Below are positions 34,690 to 46,722 of a stretch of DNA of 64,000 nt, one piece after another; positions within the stretch are counted from its first letter, which is position 1; each line of letters opens with the position of its first letter. The position numbers and the translations under genes are program-made. Source of the stretch: Lutraria lutraria (taxonomy: Eukaryota > Mollusca > Bivalvia > Venerida > Mactridae); contig OZ026851.1 in the NCBI GenBank assembly GCA_964023205.1, positions 12,627,637-12,691,636 on the forward strand, given 5' to 3'. The notes under the pieces were generated by a model. It saw nothing but the letters and a program-made list of their open reading frames with translations. It was not told where the DNA came from and made no database searches.

Positions 34690-35938
34690 CACCCAGTCAT
34701 CAGACTGAACTTCAAAAGAAGAATAAATTAATTCTAAACTATTGGTATGTTAAGGATATTTTAAATATTTGAATTAAATTATTCCACTGTTTTACAAATG
34801 CATTAAGAGATATATTTAGGTCAGCCAAAATGCATTACTGAAGATTAACAGTGGTATACGTAAAACCCATAGGCATTGTTAATTTGTCTTGCGAATAAAC
34901 ACATCGATACACTAATGAGTTTAGTTCTGTATCATTAAAACTAAATACAGAACACAAAAAAACCACGCAATTTTATCATCTTTCAGTTTAACATCTGTGT
35001 TATTAAATCCTATAAATAGAACGCTACAAACAAGTTCACCATCTTTCTAAGAATTGAAAATCAAATTGGGTCGTACTACTTGACGAAATACTCTGTAGTG
35101 ATATATACATGCAGTAAGTTTGTTCTACCTATAACAGTACATCACATACTTTAGCAAACATATGCGCATGCGTGACTAATTGTTTTGTACTACGGCACGA
35201 AAAGCTCATGGTTATGTGATCTTTCTTAAGATAGTGATTATGTACTAAGTTTGGTACATCTTAAATTGAACATTGCATGCTTTAACGAGCATCTTGAATT
35301 CTATCAGTCATGTTTGTGTGCGCAGTAAAATCACAGCCTGTGTTTCCCTGCATATTTTATTTTCAAATGCGTTGGATAGGTTTTCGGTTCGGGTTGGTGG
35401 GCTTTGAGGTCGGTTGAATATGTGGCGCATGAACGGTTTTGTATGTTTTCTATAAGGAATCGTTTTTTTTCCTTTATAAATTAACCTGTAACTTACTAAC
35501 CATTTTGTATAAGGACATTCATCTATAATTATTGTATAGGCCTAGAAGATAGAGGTAATTAAGTAATTGAAAGTAATTTATTTGCATAATCAACTCATCA
35601 CATTAAGTTGATATTAAGTGACAGTAAATAAAATTATGAAATGATAATAATTATAAATTAATGCGAGAAAAAATACAAGTGAACGTGAATCTTTCTTATA
35701 TTAGTCCCAGAAATATGTTTCTACTTATGTAAAGCGTCCTCAGTTACCAGAAGTACAAAACAATGCAACAAAGTCATTCTTTAAAAAACATACTACATGT
35801 TAACTCATGTTAGTATTAATTAATAATAGGGTAGGTATTCTTTTTTTTAATGCATATCGATTGTCCAATTGTTTAATGTATCAGCCGCGTTACTATTAGC
35901 AACAGTAGTTTAAGAATTGCTTTAACCAGCGATAATGG
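34690..35938. other. AT-rich, no gene seen
   Basis: No supported gene or repeat. A short run with 'atgcgcatgcgtga' lies near 35163. Confidence 0.4.
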
Positions 35939-35940
35939 TA

Positions 35941-36935
35941 CGAGGGTCATCCGTAAAGTTCGCGGACAACCTAACTTTTTTGGGTTATTAATGCTGTGAT
36001 AGTTTTAAAAAATTGTCATGGCAATAATTGACATCTATTGTCTCAAGTTCTGTTTCTAAATTGTCACTTCTTCACGTAGTCACTGGATACGAGTTACCAA
36101 GGTGACCCTTGGCAGCGTCTACTGAGCACTTTGATTTTTTGCAATAAAGCGGATTCATTTTGTTGCAATCTTTATGCTGTAATTTGTATAAAAGTGAACG
36201 GAAGTTTACGGAATAACGTTGGACCCCGCGGAAAATATTTGTGACGTTTACCGCCAATTTTTTAAGTAATTACCATCGTAATAACAAAGTTATCGAGCAT
36301 GGAAGAACTGTGCTTATTTGAATTCAATACAGAAACTTAAGTCGACGTCAGAGCGTACGGAGCAGCGCGCTGCTACCAAGTACTATGTTAGGCTGGGTGT
36401 ACAAAGTTCATTTCAAGTGCTGAGAATTCTAAAAAATTATCAAGATCTTTGATATTGAATTGATATTTGCTTTGAGAAATTAGCATGCAGTCTCTACAAT
36501 CCAGATTTAGCACCGATGGATTAAATGATCTTCCCAAAATTGAAAAAAATAAACGATTTAATTTAATTGAGAAAATTAGAATGGCGGTGCGAAGTTTTAC
36601 AAGAACATGACTTTTTTTTGTGACGGTAGCTGGAATAACGATATAATTCTCTAAATGGGTGGGAAGATACAGTAAATGCATAACATTTCGAGAAAATGTG
36701 ATAATGTGTGAGTATAACGTCACGACGACGAAGTGAAGTTTGTTGAAGTGCTCCGTAGATCCATATGTGCGTTTGATCTGTATAGTGTAAAATGTTTATC
36801 TGTCAATAGTTCGCTCTGATATTCGGCATGTATGTTGTAAATATTTTGCATAACATGTACCTAAAATCTTGGCGTAAAACATATATGACTGGTCTCATAA
36901 ATAACACTGTCCACGAACTTTACGGATGACCCTCG
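35941..36935 (+). mobile_element. Mariner relic with 28-bp TIRs
   Basis: The terminal repeats at 35941-35968 (CGAGGGTCATCCGTAAAGTT...) and 36908-36935 are complementary at 27 of 28 positions. Both are flanked by TA (35939-35940 and 36936-36937), the mariner target duplication. At 995 bp it is shorter than a full mariner of about 1.3 kb. A plus-strand remnant at 36495-36545 reads YNPDLAPMD, a stop, then MIFPKLKK. This is the region holding the third catalytic Asp of DD34D transposases. The first two catalytic motifs were not found, so an internal deletion is likely. Confidence 0.85.
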
Positions 36936-37010
36936 TATATATGTTGAATATCATGTATTATTAAATACTAACTTGGTATATATGCCTCTCCGAGTCGTGC
37001 TACAAGCACA

Positions 37011-37460
37011 TAGGGCTGTGGCGAGTATCCGAGTACTCGGGTATTCACGAATCAAATTGAAAAATCGAGTATGAATAATCGTCATTACCAAGATTCATGG
37101 TTCGCGATCTTGTTTTTAACAAATTAAAAGTGTATACTTTGTTCTTAAAAATCCCATATCTCTGAATAAATATTGTCTCATCATACTTTGTTTGCCAAGA
37201 TGTCCAATCGGGTCTTTAAATAACGACACTGGTAAATCAATTAACTGGAAGGGAGTACGTGTAAATTTAAGCCATAGAACAATTTACATTGATTTACTTC
37301 GTTATTCCTAAAAAATAATTTAGCTGTCTTCAGGACTGCATTTTTTAAAGTTTTAGATGGGTTACTTGATAACAACAGATTCGTGATTCGATTTGTGGAT
37401 CGTAAGTGCTAAATCGTGGATTGAATCGGATCGCCACTTACCCAACGATCCACAGCCCTA
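37011..37460. mobile_element. hAT-type MITE with 8-bp target duplication
   Basis: Left end TAGGGCTGTGG (37011-37021) and right end CCACAGCCCTA (37450-37460) are exact inverted repeats. They are flanked by CAAGCACA (37003-37010) and TAAGCACA (37461-37468), which match at 7 of 8 positions. A GGGCTG-type end and an 8-bp duplication are the hallmarks of hAT elements. No transposase frame lies inside, so it is non-autonomous. The interior has 'gagtatccgagtactcgggt'. Confidence 0.8.
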
Positions 37461-37571
37461 TAAGCACATGGTTCACAAGGGAAGTAAGCGTCTTCTCCTT
37501 TTGTTAACACTTGTGCATTGCGTGATATTATCAATATATCTATCTATAGATATCATACAGCATTATAATTT

Positions 37572-37893
37572 ATGATCTATTAATAAACACATTTTAACTG
37601 GGTTTAAGCCTGATGCATCGTATAGCATAAATGTCATATTTATTAGTGCAACATGATATTTAATAGAAATTTCAGAATTTCCCATTCAATAAATATTAAC
37701 AGATCAATAAATTCATCAACCGAAATTATCGTTATTTGCGATATATTTATCATCCTTTATTATTGATATATATTGCTGTTTGATATATCAAGTAATGCGT
37801 CATAACTCGATATGAATCAATATGTTATTCTCAGTGTTTAAAATAATAGACCTATCATACAATAAAACAGTTGTCAGTAACTATATATTAACA
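37572..37893 (+). repeat. Dispersed repeat C, copy 1
   Basis: Shares an ordered series of phrases with 63171-63425: 'tatgatctat.aataaacac', 'ttcatcaaccg.aattat', 'cgttatttg.gatatat', 'gatatatattgctgttt' and 'aaaacagttgt'. About 300 bp, direct orientation, moderately diverged. The class is not recognised. Confidence 0.65.
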
Positions 37894-37899
37894 AATGGT

Positions 37900-39100
37900 A
37901 GACGTATAAGGTGACAATAAAGAATTGAAGAATATTCCATATAATTTTGAATTGTCTACAATCGTGTTTTCCATTCAACAGAAACAAAAAATACAATGAA
38001 TGATGGTTTGCTTGACAATGTGTAGGTTAGGGTGTTTGTGAAAAATGTGAATCCGTTTTATTTTCTAATATCCCCGTGGGTACTATCATGTTATTATTCA
38101 CCACGCGGAATCTAATTGTTCGGAATAAATAAACTTTTAATGGAACATTCGATAATAGAATTTATATCATTAAGACGATATTCCCACGTCGTGAACATAA
38201 AACCAAGAAATACTTGTACTAAATTCAGACCACTATCGCATGGCTTTCAACGTGACTGTATTTTATGAATGGATATAAAACGGATATTGTATTTTGATTG
38301 TAAACAAACTGCAGCTGCTTCCCCCGCGATAGTAAATAATTAATGCTACTATTTTCTCAGTGTACGTCAACAGTTAATCGAATACGTAAAAAGAGGTATC
38401 ATGGTTTAACATTTGGAAATTATTCTCAATAGTCTTAGAAAAAAACATCCTTCTGCGAGAATCACGAGGCCCGGAACGTGTAACAAGGAAAGTCACACTC
38501 TTATTGCACGAACGGTGGGTGTAGAAGTCTATGGAAAGCGGAGTGTGTCATTACATTACTGTACGACATATAGAATGTATATTTGGTCTATACGACCACG
38601 CATGTGGTTTACGTGTTTTATTTTTGTCATCTAACCATGATCGGTATTTCAAAACATTCCATAATAATAAATTCACTGAATATAATCACCCCCGCACCAA
38701 GTGCATATCAGTCAAGTCACACGCATGCGCGTGCATCACACATTTTCAGTCTGAATCACGCTCACCTGCTTAAGTATCTATGACACATGTCATTAAAACT
38801 ACCTTAATTGTTCTTTCGATGGTATCATTCAAATTTCCATGTATAAAAGAATTATGTAGACTTGGGAATATTATTAGCCATGTCACTAGCTACTGGTATT
38901 ATCTGTGAGGCCTAAATATGTGTCCACTTGTCCAATTTATGAATCCTGAAAAAGTCTGGGAAACCTATTGAATGCATCTCAAATACATATAGATACTACT
39001 AGTCACTTTTTATTCTATTTCATTGTAAACTACATTGACAGTTTATGCTATTGTATGTACTCGTATGTGTGTAGATGATGCACTACGTACAAGTCTGAAC
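37900..39100. other. No supported gene
   Basis: Overlapping short frames at 38413-38783 have no recognisable content. 'cacacgcatgcgcgtgcatc' near 38720 is a near-palindrome. Confidence 0.4.
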
Positions 39101-39104
39101 TAGA

Positions 39105-39395
39105 GCTGTCACAGAGGTGACTAATACCTTTGACACTAAGAATGCAGCAGAACACTATACGGCTAAGTTCAAGGGGACATTAACGCTGCAATGAGTGAAT
39201 CGCTGGGCATGAAAATTGTGTATTGCACATCTACACCTCATGGTGATAACATATCTCAAGTTTCATTGCAATCGCTTTAAGAATGTGGAAGTAGTTCGCT
39301 CCACAAACTTTATGCGGACGGACCAACCAACCAACGACCGACCGACAGAGTGACTCCAATGTACCCTCTCTCAAAGTTTGTTTGCAGGGTATAAT
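39105..39395 (+). repeat. Bivalve-type dispersed repeat ending in GACGGACGG-like run
   Basis: Contains 'cacctcatggtgataacata', 'tctcaagtttcattgcaatc' and 'cggacggaccaaccaaccaa', followed by 'cgaccgaccgacag' and 'gcagggtataata'. I associate this arrangement, a 3' run of GAC-type words then an A-rich end, with abundant non-autonomous repeats of bivalves. No coding capacity. Confidence 0.55.
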
Positions 39396-39652
39396 AAAAT
39401 ACCTGTCTGGCTCTCTCTTTATCCTTCTGTCTATAATTTCTATTCTACAGAGTAGGGCATACAAAGAGACATTGTGTCATGAAAGAAGGTCATGGGGTCC
39501 TTTACAGCAGTACTGCTTTAAATAACTTAAATCTATAATAACAATAATTGTAGTGCCACCATTTTAAACCATATCGTATACCAATTTACTTAGTTCTTCG
39601 TGTAATTTAATACGCATGTTGTGCTCTGTGCAAAAAAAGTATGATTTATTTA

Positions 39653-39699
39653 TTTATTATCCTGAAGAAGCCAATGCGGCGAAACGTAGATATAATAAA
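39653..39699 (+). ncRNA. Hammerhead-ribozyme-like motif, plus strand
   Basis: The core CTGAAGA (39662-39668) is followed by a short stem II, GCC-AATGC-GGC (39670-39680) with one unpaired A, then GAAAC (39681-39685) and GTA (39686-39688). Stem III would be only two pairs (AC with GU), as in the diminished-stem-III variants linked to Penelope-like retroelements, which act as dimers. Stem I is formed by ATC (39659-39661) with GAT (39689-39691) and by TTTATT (39653-39658) with AATAAA (39694-39699). Cleavage is expected between 39688 and 39689. The unpaired A after the core is unusual for a classical hammerhead. Activity is inference. Confidence 0.65.
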
Positions 39700-41169
39700 T
39701 TAATCGTTTTCATGTTTCGTGTTTGGTGATTTTTCATCTTTGTTGAGTGCTCTGTGCACAAATACCAATGCCGGAAATTTTGAACGTACTTGGTCCGTAA
39801 TTGAACACATCTGATCTTTTTATACACGCTTTCAAACGGATATTGTTCTGTACATACGTGCAACCCAGCATATCGTCAGTATTTTTCCAAAATCTCGTAG
39901 CTGATTGTTTTGGCCAGAGACAATTTTTTCAGGAGAGACAAAAAATCGTTTCTTGAATTTTCTGAACACTTATAGGAAATGGTATGTGGTTGTTATTTGA
40001 TAGATATTTGGTACTGAACAATTGTAATATGTTACATGGGCCTTCGATAAACCATTAAAAAGATAATCAAGTTACGACATTTTGTCACTTTAACTTTGTT
40101 TCTTGACACAATGTGAGGTTTTGCTACATTATTTTGACACTTCATGCTACCTATTCGTAACTTAACTGCATACTTCTTTGAGATATCCTTCATCTGTGGT
40201 ATGATGTAAATACCCAACATATTGTTTAATATAGTCTATATGGTTTGGAAATATACCGTTTCAGCAAGTAAAATACCCATTACTTTAGCTTATCTGTTAC
40301 AGTGAAGACTTTTAAATGAGAGTTGAGATATTATATAAATTACACAAAATATCAACACATAATTAATGAATCAATGAACGTTTATTTTTCAAAGTAACTG
40401 ACAAATGTTGTACTGAAAGGAAACAATATTTTATTTATATCATGTTAGATTTCTTATCAAAACATACTAAAACAGTGAATGATATTATACACATTTTGTT
40501 CTTATTGACAACAGATCATTAGAAACTCTAATTATTGAACACAAAATTAAAAAGGGCACACAAGCATACTAAGTCTGTACAACAGATTAGTACAATAACA
40601 AAGTTATTGTGACGTCATAAAATGGCAGCCAGATACTGCACGATTGATATCGTAATATACACAAGTATCTCAAATATTACACTCACTCTAAACTTTTAAC
40701 TTTTGTGTTATAATGAAAAGGAAAATAATTATCGAATCATGCCATACATGTTTGATTCCTTATCAAATAGATCAAATTATTGTACATAAACATTTTGTTT
40801 TTTAACTGTTAACTATATCTTCAGGATTAAGTCAAAGAAGTGCATTAAGCTATTGCATTACTGACAATAGTAATACACACAAAAAATCAAAGATCGAATC
40901 ATAAAAAATGTATATTATACTCTAGACTAGATCGCGTCAGTTTAATACTTTTTGATTTTGATACATTTATCAGGTATGGACAAGCATGTTCAATTATGTA
41001 AATGATGCACGACCCATAATAACCTTTCTCAAATTCACGAAACGACAGTCCCTATAGTTATGATGAGGAAGTGAAAACTATGATAGTCATTAGGGATAAT
41101 TTGCTTGATCTGTTACAAGTGTGTGTACTTGGACTTCTCAACTGGAAGAGCTATATCAGTACTATATCA
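39700..41169. other. No gene seen; one CRE
   Basis: AT-rich. TGACGTCA at 40610-40617. No reverse transcriptase or GIY-YIG fragment was found next to the hammerhead-like motif. Confidence 0.4.
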
Positions 41170-41388
41170 CTGTCAGTAATCTGCTTCGGTGCAAGAAGTT
41201 GCGATTTTGCATTGCCACTTATCACGTGATGACCATTGCGGATATTTCGGGCACTGTCAGTAATCTGCTTCGGTGCAAGAAGTTGCGATTTTGCATTGCC
41301 ACTTATCACGTGATGACCATTGCGGATATTTCGGGCACTGTCAGTAATCTGCTTCGGTGCAAGAAGTTGCGATTTTGCATTGCCACTT
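41170..41388. repeat. 84-bp near-exact tandem repeat, 2.6 copies
   Basis: Units start at 41170, 41254 and 41338, with no differences seen between copies. The last stops after about 50 bp. Each full unit contains ATCACGTGAT, a 10-bp palindrome with a CACGTG E-box. The length is 28 codons exactly, so open frames persist across the copies on both strands (41121-41390 plus, 41151-41432 minus). Those frames are therefore not evidence of a gene. The identity points to very recent expansion or an assembly duplication. Confidence 0.9.
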
Positions 41389-41389
41389 A

Positions 41390-42945
41390 AAAATAAGCCG
41401 TACAATAAATGTGATTTACGAAAATAACTCATGAATTGCGGTCAATGACGACGTTTTCTCATCAATACGTAGTATTCAGGCGATGATTTCAGAATAAAAG
41501 TCGATAGCTTCTGTTTCTGTCATGTTCATGTCATGTACAGTCTTTGTCAAATGAAATTGACTGCATTTATAATAAAAGTCGGTCACGTGTCTTTGGCATT
41601 GACTTATCTATGCGATAAATGAACAGAAATAACTCTTTTTATGTATACTCACTGAATTTAAAAACTGTGCATTAGGAATAGTTTTCTTAATAACAGAAAA
41701 AAAAACATAAAATAAAATGACAATTAAGAAATCATTTTCAACTATCACTAGTGTTTAGTAGTCCGAATAAAAAGCAAAGTTTTTGACATAGGCCACGATG
41801 AAATACTTAAATTCTGAAATGAATATTTAGTTCTTGTAGCGAAAAAGCGAAATACCACATGACGTAAATCAGACACCGTAAAAAAGTGCGCATAAACAAG
41901 CTAAGCGCTTCATCTAAAATACTAACCCCTTGAAAATATATGTTTTTTGTCATCATATATTAATGTCATGTATCGAATTTATTGTCATAGACTAATCTGT
42001 CATTTAATCGTATTTCGAAATGAAATAAATAATATAGTTTAATATTTATGGCTGGCATAAACATAAATGCACAATAATGGTATTTCAATAGACCAGAAAG
42101 CCATAAATACAGTATATTATTATTTTCTAGACAATTGTTTTTAAGATAATTATTCACATGTTGTAGTTATAATGACAGTATCGACATTTGCAAAAGAAAT
42201 ATATTAATTTTCCATTTCAACATCGTCCTCGACCTCAACGCAAGGACAAACTGTGTTACTTGTCCGACGTAGAAGTTAAAAAAGAACGACACTAGTTTGT
42301 TGCATAATGTGTTAGTTCTATTAACTTACTTTTCACATTGTTCTATTTGAGAGAGGATAAGGTGGACACCTCTAACTATAATCATACTTTGATTCTTATT
42401 AATTTCTAAGCAATTTTTGAATAATTTTAATTAACTCAACATGAAATGATTGGCGTCGGTTTACCTAAAATACTTCACTGGATATGGACGTCGACTTAAC
42501 TTCCCTTAAATTTGACTGCCTTTATGACCGATCCATATATGATTGGTAACTCGTGTATTAACTTATAAACTTATTTGTAATGGTTTATTGACTTTCAAAT
42601 GATTTGACTGTTCTCTAATTAAACATAATGCATACCTTAAACCAATATTATACCTTGCAATTACAAATGGTATCACATTTGACTATGCACGAAAGAGATA
42701 TGTTTCTGTATGATTATGTCTTTTTTATTGATCTGTTTTTATGAGATTAATTTACTTGTAAATTCTTCTCATATAGCGATCACTTCGACACTGCACTGCT
42801 CTGTACAGTAATCTTAGGTAGCGCTTCGTACTACATTTTTTTCGGTCTTTTTCGTTACTCGCTAATAGAGCGATACTGCACGCAGCCCAAACACTCACCC
42901 ACACACAGTCACCAAGGAAATACCATCGAAGCTGTTACTAATGCT
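41390..42945. other. AT-rich, no gene seen
   Basis: Nothing supported beyond short chance frames. Confidence 0.4.
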
Positions 42946-42946
42946 A

Positions 42947-43258
42947 ATTGATGCGGTCATCAATGGGATTACGTTGGCTAACAGTATGGGTCCCTAATTA
43001 TTATCAAATTTTAATGTCACCCGGAGTTTTATGGTGCCGCATTGGTTTTACAGCGGACACAAGTGACAAATTTCCATATCAGATTTCATCTTCTAGTGGA
43101 CTGGACTTATTTATTGACGAACAATATATGACTACCAACCAAATCAATACGTTGTTTAACCTAAACAGATACATTTCCCTTCGAAATATGATAAACAATT
43201 GAAAAAATAACAAATTCGGTGTTAATTGATGCAGACATCAATGGAATTAAGTCAGCAG
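42947..43258 (+). repeat. Short direct repeat pair, 278 bp apart
   Basis: 'aattgatgcggtcatcaatg' near 42947 recurs as 'aattgatgcagacatcaatg' near 43225, each followed by 'g.attacg/g.attaag'. The 84-codon frame starting here (42948-43202) has no recognised domain. The repeats could be remnants of a duplication or of an element's ends. Confidence 0.35.
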
Positions 43259-43259
43259 A

Positions 43260-44530
43260 ACACTTCCAGTATATAAATATCAAAATAATGCGTCACTTTG
43301 GTGTTTTATTACCCCCCTTCCAATATTATTTTACCTGGCACGTGCTACGTATTTGAACATAGATTTAATCTACGTGGGTGGACTTGCAATTGAAGATCAG
43401 TCAAAAGCATAGTCCACCATGTACTATGGTACACTTTCACAACTTCTGATTGTTTTAAAAACATCCTTTGAACTTGACACATTTATCAGACACTCTGTCT
43501 GGACCACAATGACCTTGATTGCTGGACATAAATTCCTGAACGTGCACCGTCAATGACAGGCACTGAGCCAAGTTTTACCGTTGCACATTTATTTAATCTT
43601 GAGTGTCAAGTATTGATTTTTACAGCCCAAAACATAATTTAGTGGGGTTCGCAATAACAATTCTTGCTTTAAGATTTTTTATTGTATGTCTCATAGTAAA
43701 CAGAAATGCCAAATTTAAGAAAAATGGTAAGGAAAAAACACGGACTTTGTGTCAGTTTGTACACATTATAATTATTGCCCTAAATATTTGCCTAACATCA
43801 GATATTTTTGCATTGCAAGTAAGATAAATTAAATACAATCAATTAGGCATAATTCAGAAATCATAAAACCATTATTATTTAGCATTACAATGAAGTGATA
43901 AAATGACCAGGTGTCAATACAAGAAAATCAGAAAAGGCAAAAAAAGCATACATATTTTTTTGCAATTTTTATTCCCCCTTATTTGTTTTGATATTTATCC
44001 CACAGTTACAAAAATGACACCATAAAAAAGGTTATTAAATTATGAACAACTTTTATATTTACTATGATTTGATGGGATGATTACAATCTGACTAAAGTAT
44101 TCGATCTTCCTTACGGCAAGATCTGATGACGGCCTATACCAGTTTCTATTTTCAAAAGTCGGAATTTCCATTATCACTATTTATATATATTTATAATTCA
44201 GCCAATCGTATAACTCGTTTCATCGGTACTTTGGCCGAATGAACTTTCTACCTGACGATGTTATTTAAACGTTAGTAAACATTAAATTACGTATAACATA
44301 TTTGTCTGCAACCACTTTTTGATTTTTTCAGTAATCCTGATCGATTCGGCCATAGTAGTACAGAAAATTTAATAAACACGCATGTCACATGGGCGCTATC
44401 ATTACATTTAGTAGCGTAAGAATTGGTGTTCGTGATAACTACAAGTCAAATATTGTTTTTTACTGCGGTTAAAAATAGAATCAGATCACTTTCAGAATTA
44501 TGAAAGTAAGGCGCTGATTGGCTAGTGGAA
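43260..44530. other. No gene seen
   Basis: AT-rich with short non-ATG frames only; nothing else supported. Confidence 0.4.
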
Positions 44531-44551
44531 AAGGTCACCTGAGGTGACCTT
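44531..44551. promoter_or_regulatory. 21-bp palindrome of AGGTCA half-sites
   Basis: AAGGTCACCT, one G, AGGTGACCTT: a perfect palindrome around a single base. It contains two AGGTCA half-sites facing each other with 7 bp between them, the half-site of nuclear receptors. It could equally be the tip of an inverted-repeat element, since another hairpin follows at 44569-44596. Confidence 0.4.
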
Positions 44552-44568
44552 CTATAGGTTGTCTTCAG

Positions 44569-44596
44569 ATCCTCATAGCGTAGCGGGTTTGAGGAT
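44569..44596. repeat. 7-bp hairpin around GCGTAGCGG
   Basis: ATCCTCA (44569-44575) pairs with TGAGGAT (44590-44596) across a 14-nt loop containing GCGTAGCGG. Confidence 0.5.
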
Positions 44597-44599
44597 ATG

Positions 44600-46059
44600 A
44601 TTTTAATCAGATTGGGATGATTATTTAGTATAATTTCAAGCCAGTGATGAAATAGACATGTGTCAAAACAGTAGCAATTCCCAATAACCTGTATGAAGAC
44701 AGTGTACCAAGTTTATCTGATCCACTATCAGTATACAGTATGTATATTGACTAGGGCGTTAAACAGGCAATATGATCCTTGAACTTTAATATTTTATTAA
44801 ATGAACAGTACTAGGTCCTCGTTTCGGACAGAATATTTGATACAGTTTTAAATTTTGTATCGACTCAGAGATATCCCTGCATCACAAAATTCATCTCATT
44901 TCAGGTCTTCAGGCGTTTGATTTTGTTTTTTAAAATTAATCATTTAATAATTACAATGTAATACAGCGATTGATTGGTTATTTTGTGCAATAACGAGCGT
45001 ATATGCATTAAAGTCATTAAAATACACGGTTTTGCATTCATGTAAGTAATGTTACAGTAACAAAGTAAAATTGGGTTTCGATCGATTGAATCTGTGCGGT
45101 ACTTACTGGTGTTGTGATATTTATATACATGTATAATACAATCATCATTTCAAAATGAGAGGTTAGTTGTTCTGCCTGCTCGTTTGTAGTAATTTTCAAA
45201 CATGGACTCGCCCGACGTAGTAGGCTAATCCATGATGTCATGTGATCGCTGTCATTATAAAACCGGTGTACACCTAATATGTTTTTTATCATACTGGTTT
45301 CGCAGTTGACGAGAGACCATCTTTAAAACTCATTGACAAATAAAAGTCAAATATGTGTCGTCCGTTAGTACTCAGAACCTCTCTGTCGAAAACGGCATCC
45401 AATTCTAAGACAGCTGTCGGCTAAAGAGCATTCATCATTAGTATCTAAGCATTGACATATATGCTGTAATACAGATAAGCATGCTGGTAATCTTTGGATT
45501 TAATGACGACCGTGTGACACTGTCGGCTGATGGTCTATAATATATTCCGGTATACGGGCTATTTACCAAGTCGGCTTAGATAAGTATTGTCAGTCTCGTT
45601 TAGCTTGAAAGTGTGCCAAATTCTTAGTTTGGTTTCCAATTACTAGTATTTAAGACAAATATCAGATTTATTGGCAGTGGCTTCTTTAGCGCATATATCG
45701 AGTCATTGTATAATTTTCAAAGTCTGCGTTGTTTTTATATTTATATACATTAATCATTTGGACCACTAATTCCCGAGGTAAATGATCGTGTACAACTTTT
45801 GTCAATGGTATTTGATTGTCGATTGACTTGTGTTTTCAACTTGACTTGCAGCTATACGAACAGCCCAGAAACACCTTACAGATACGTAAATTAAATGTCA
45901 ACAAAAATGCGCTTATTATGACGTTAATCAGTAATACACGGCATTTCTTTGAAAATCTGAGTTTTCCTAAATAATCCTGAATGGAACATGCAAGCAATAT
46001 CGCATAGTACAGGGTTGAAGTTGGAGTAACACAGGACTTTGTTAGCAGCGGTTTTTAAA
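44600..46059. other. No gene seen
   Basis: AT-rich. An 84-codon minus frame near 45038-45292 has no recognised feature. Confidence 0.4.
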
Positions 46060-46080
46060 CCTTGCTGCGGAGCGACAAGG
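46060..46080. repeat. Small hairpin CCTTG-CAAGG
   Basis: CCTTG (46060-46064) pairs with CAAGG (46076-46080) around CTGCGGAGCGA, again with a GCGGAGC centre. Confidence 0.4.
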
Positions 46081-46722
46081 CTTTCAGCAATAACCATAAC
46101 TTGCGAACTAGTCGATTTTGGGTACTGGCTTCAATAGTCTTCACAAAGAAAACGGGAACTCGTTAAATGCGTATAGCTAGAGTTGGTATCAAACCGTTGC
46201 TTCAATATAATTTTGCTATGGATTAAACACAGCGATTATCATTGACAAGTAATCGAAAGAGTTTGAACAATGTACTTATACGTGCATTTACATTCACAAT
46301 TTGCACAGTACTTAGTATTAAATGCGCATTAGTTTTTTTATGGAAATGATCAAGATTTACAGGTATCTGTGGAAAAAGCCTCAGTCGTCCGCTACAGCTA
46401 AATATCATTTCAAAATTTAGCGTTAGTGCTAGTAGCCTAACATTTGATTCGTAATTTAATGAGCTCTAACCAAATTCTAATTAGACATTAAATGTTTTGT
46501 AACTACATTTCTTTCTTGCAAGATACAAATGGTAATTTTACCACTATATATTTAGGATTTGCCCCATACCCATTAGTACGAATTTCTTAGTAAATATTCT
46601 GTCGATTGAGACCAATCATGTAAGCTGGATCGAGCGGTCTAGTTCATCTTTGGCAATAGTTAATTCATTATATTATTTAAAAAAGAAGTCTAACTTCAGC
46701 AAAACTTAAATTGTTTATTTAA

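Noticed and set aside
41121..41432. Repeat-containing proteins on both strands at 41.1-41.4 kb
   Set aside because: The 84-bp repeat is 28 codons long, so any frame open in one unit stays open in all. Both strands being open argues against coding.
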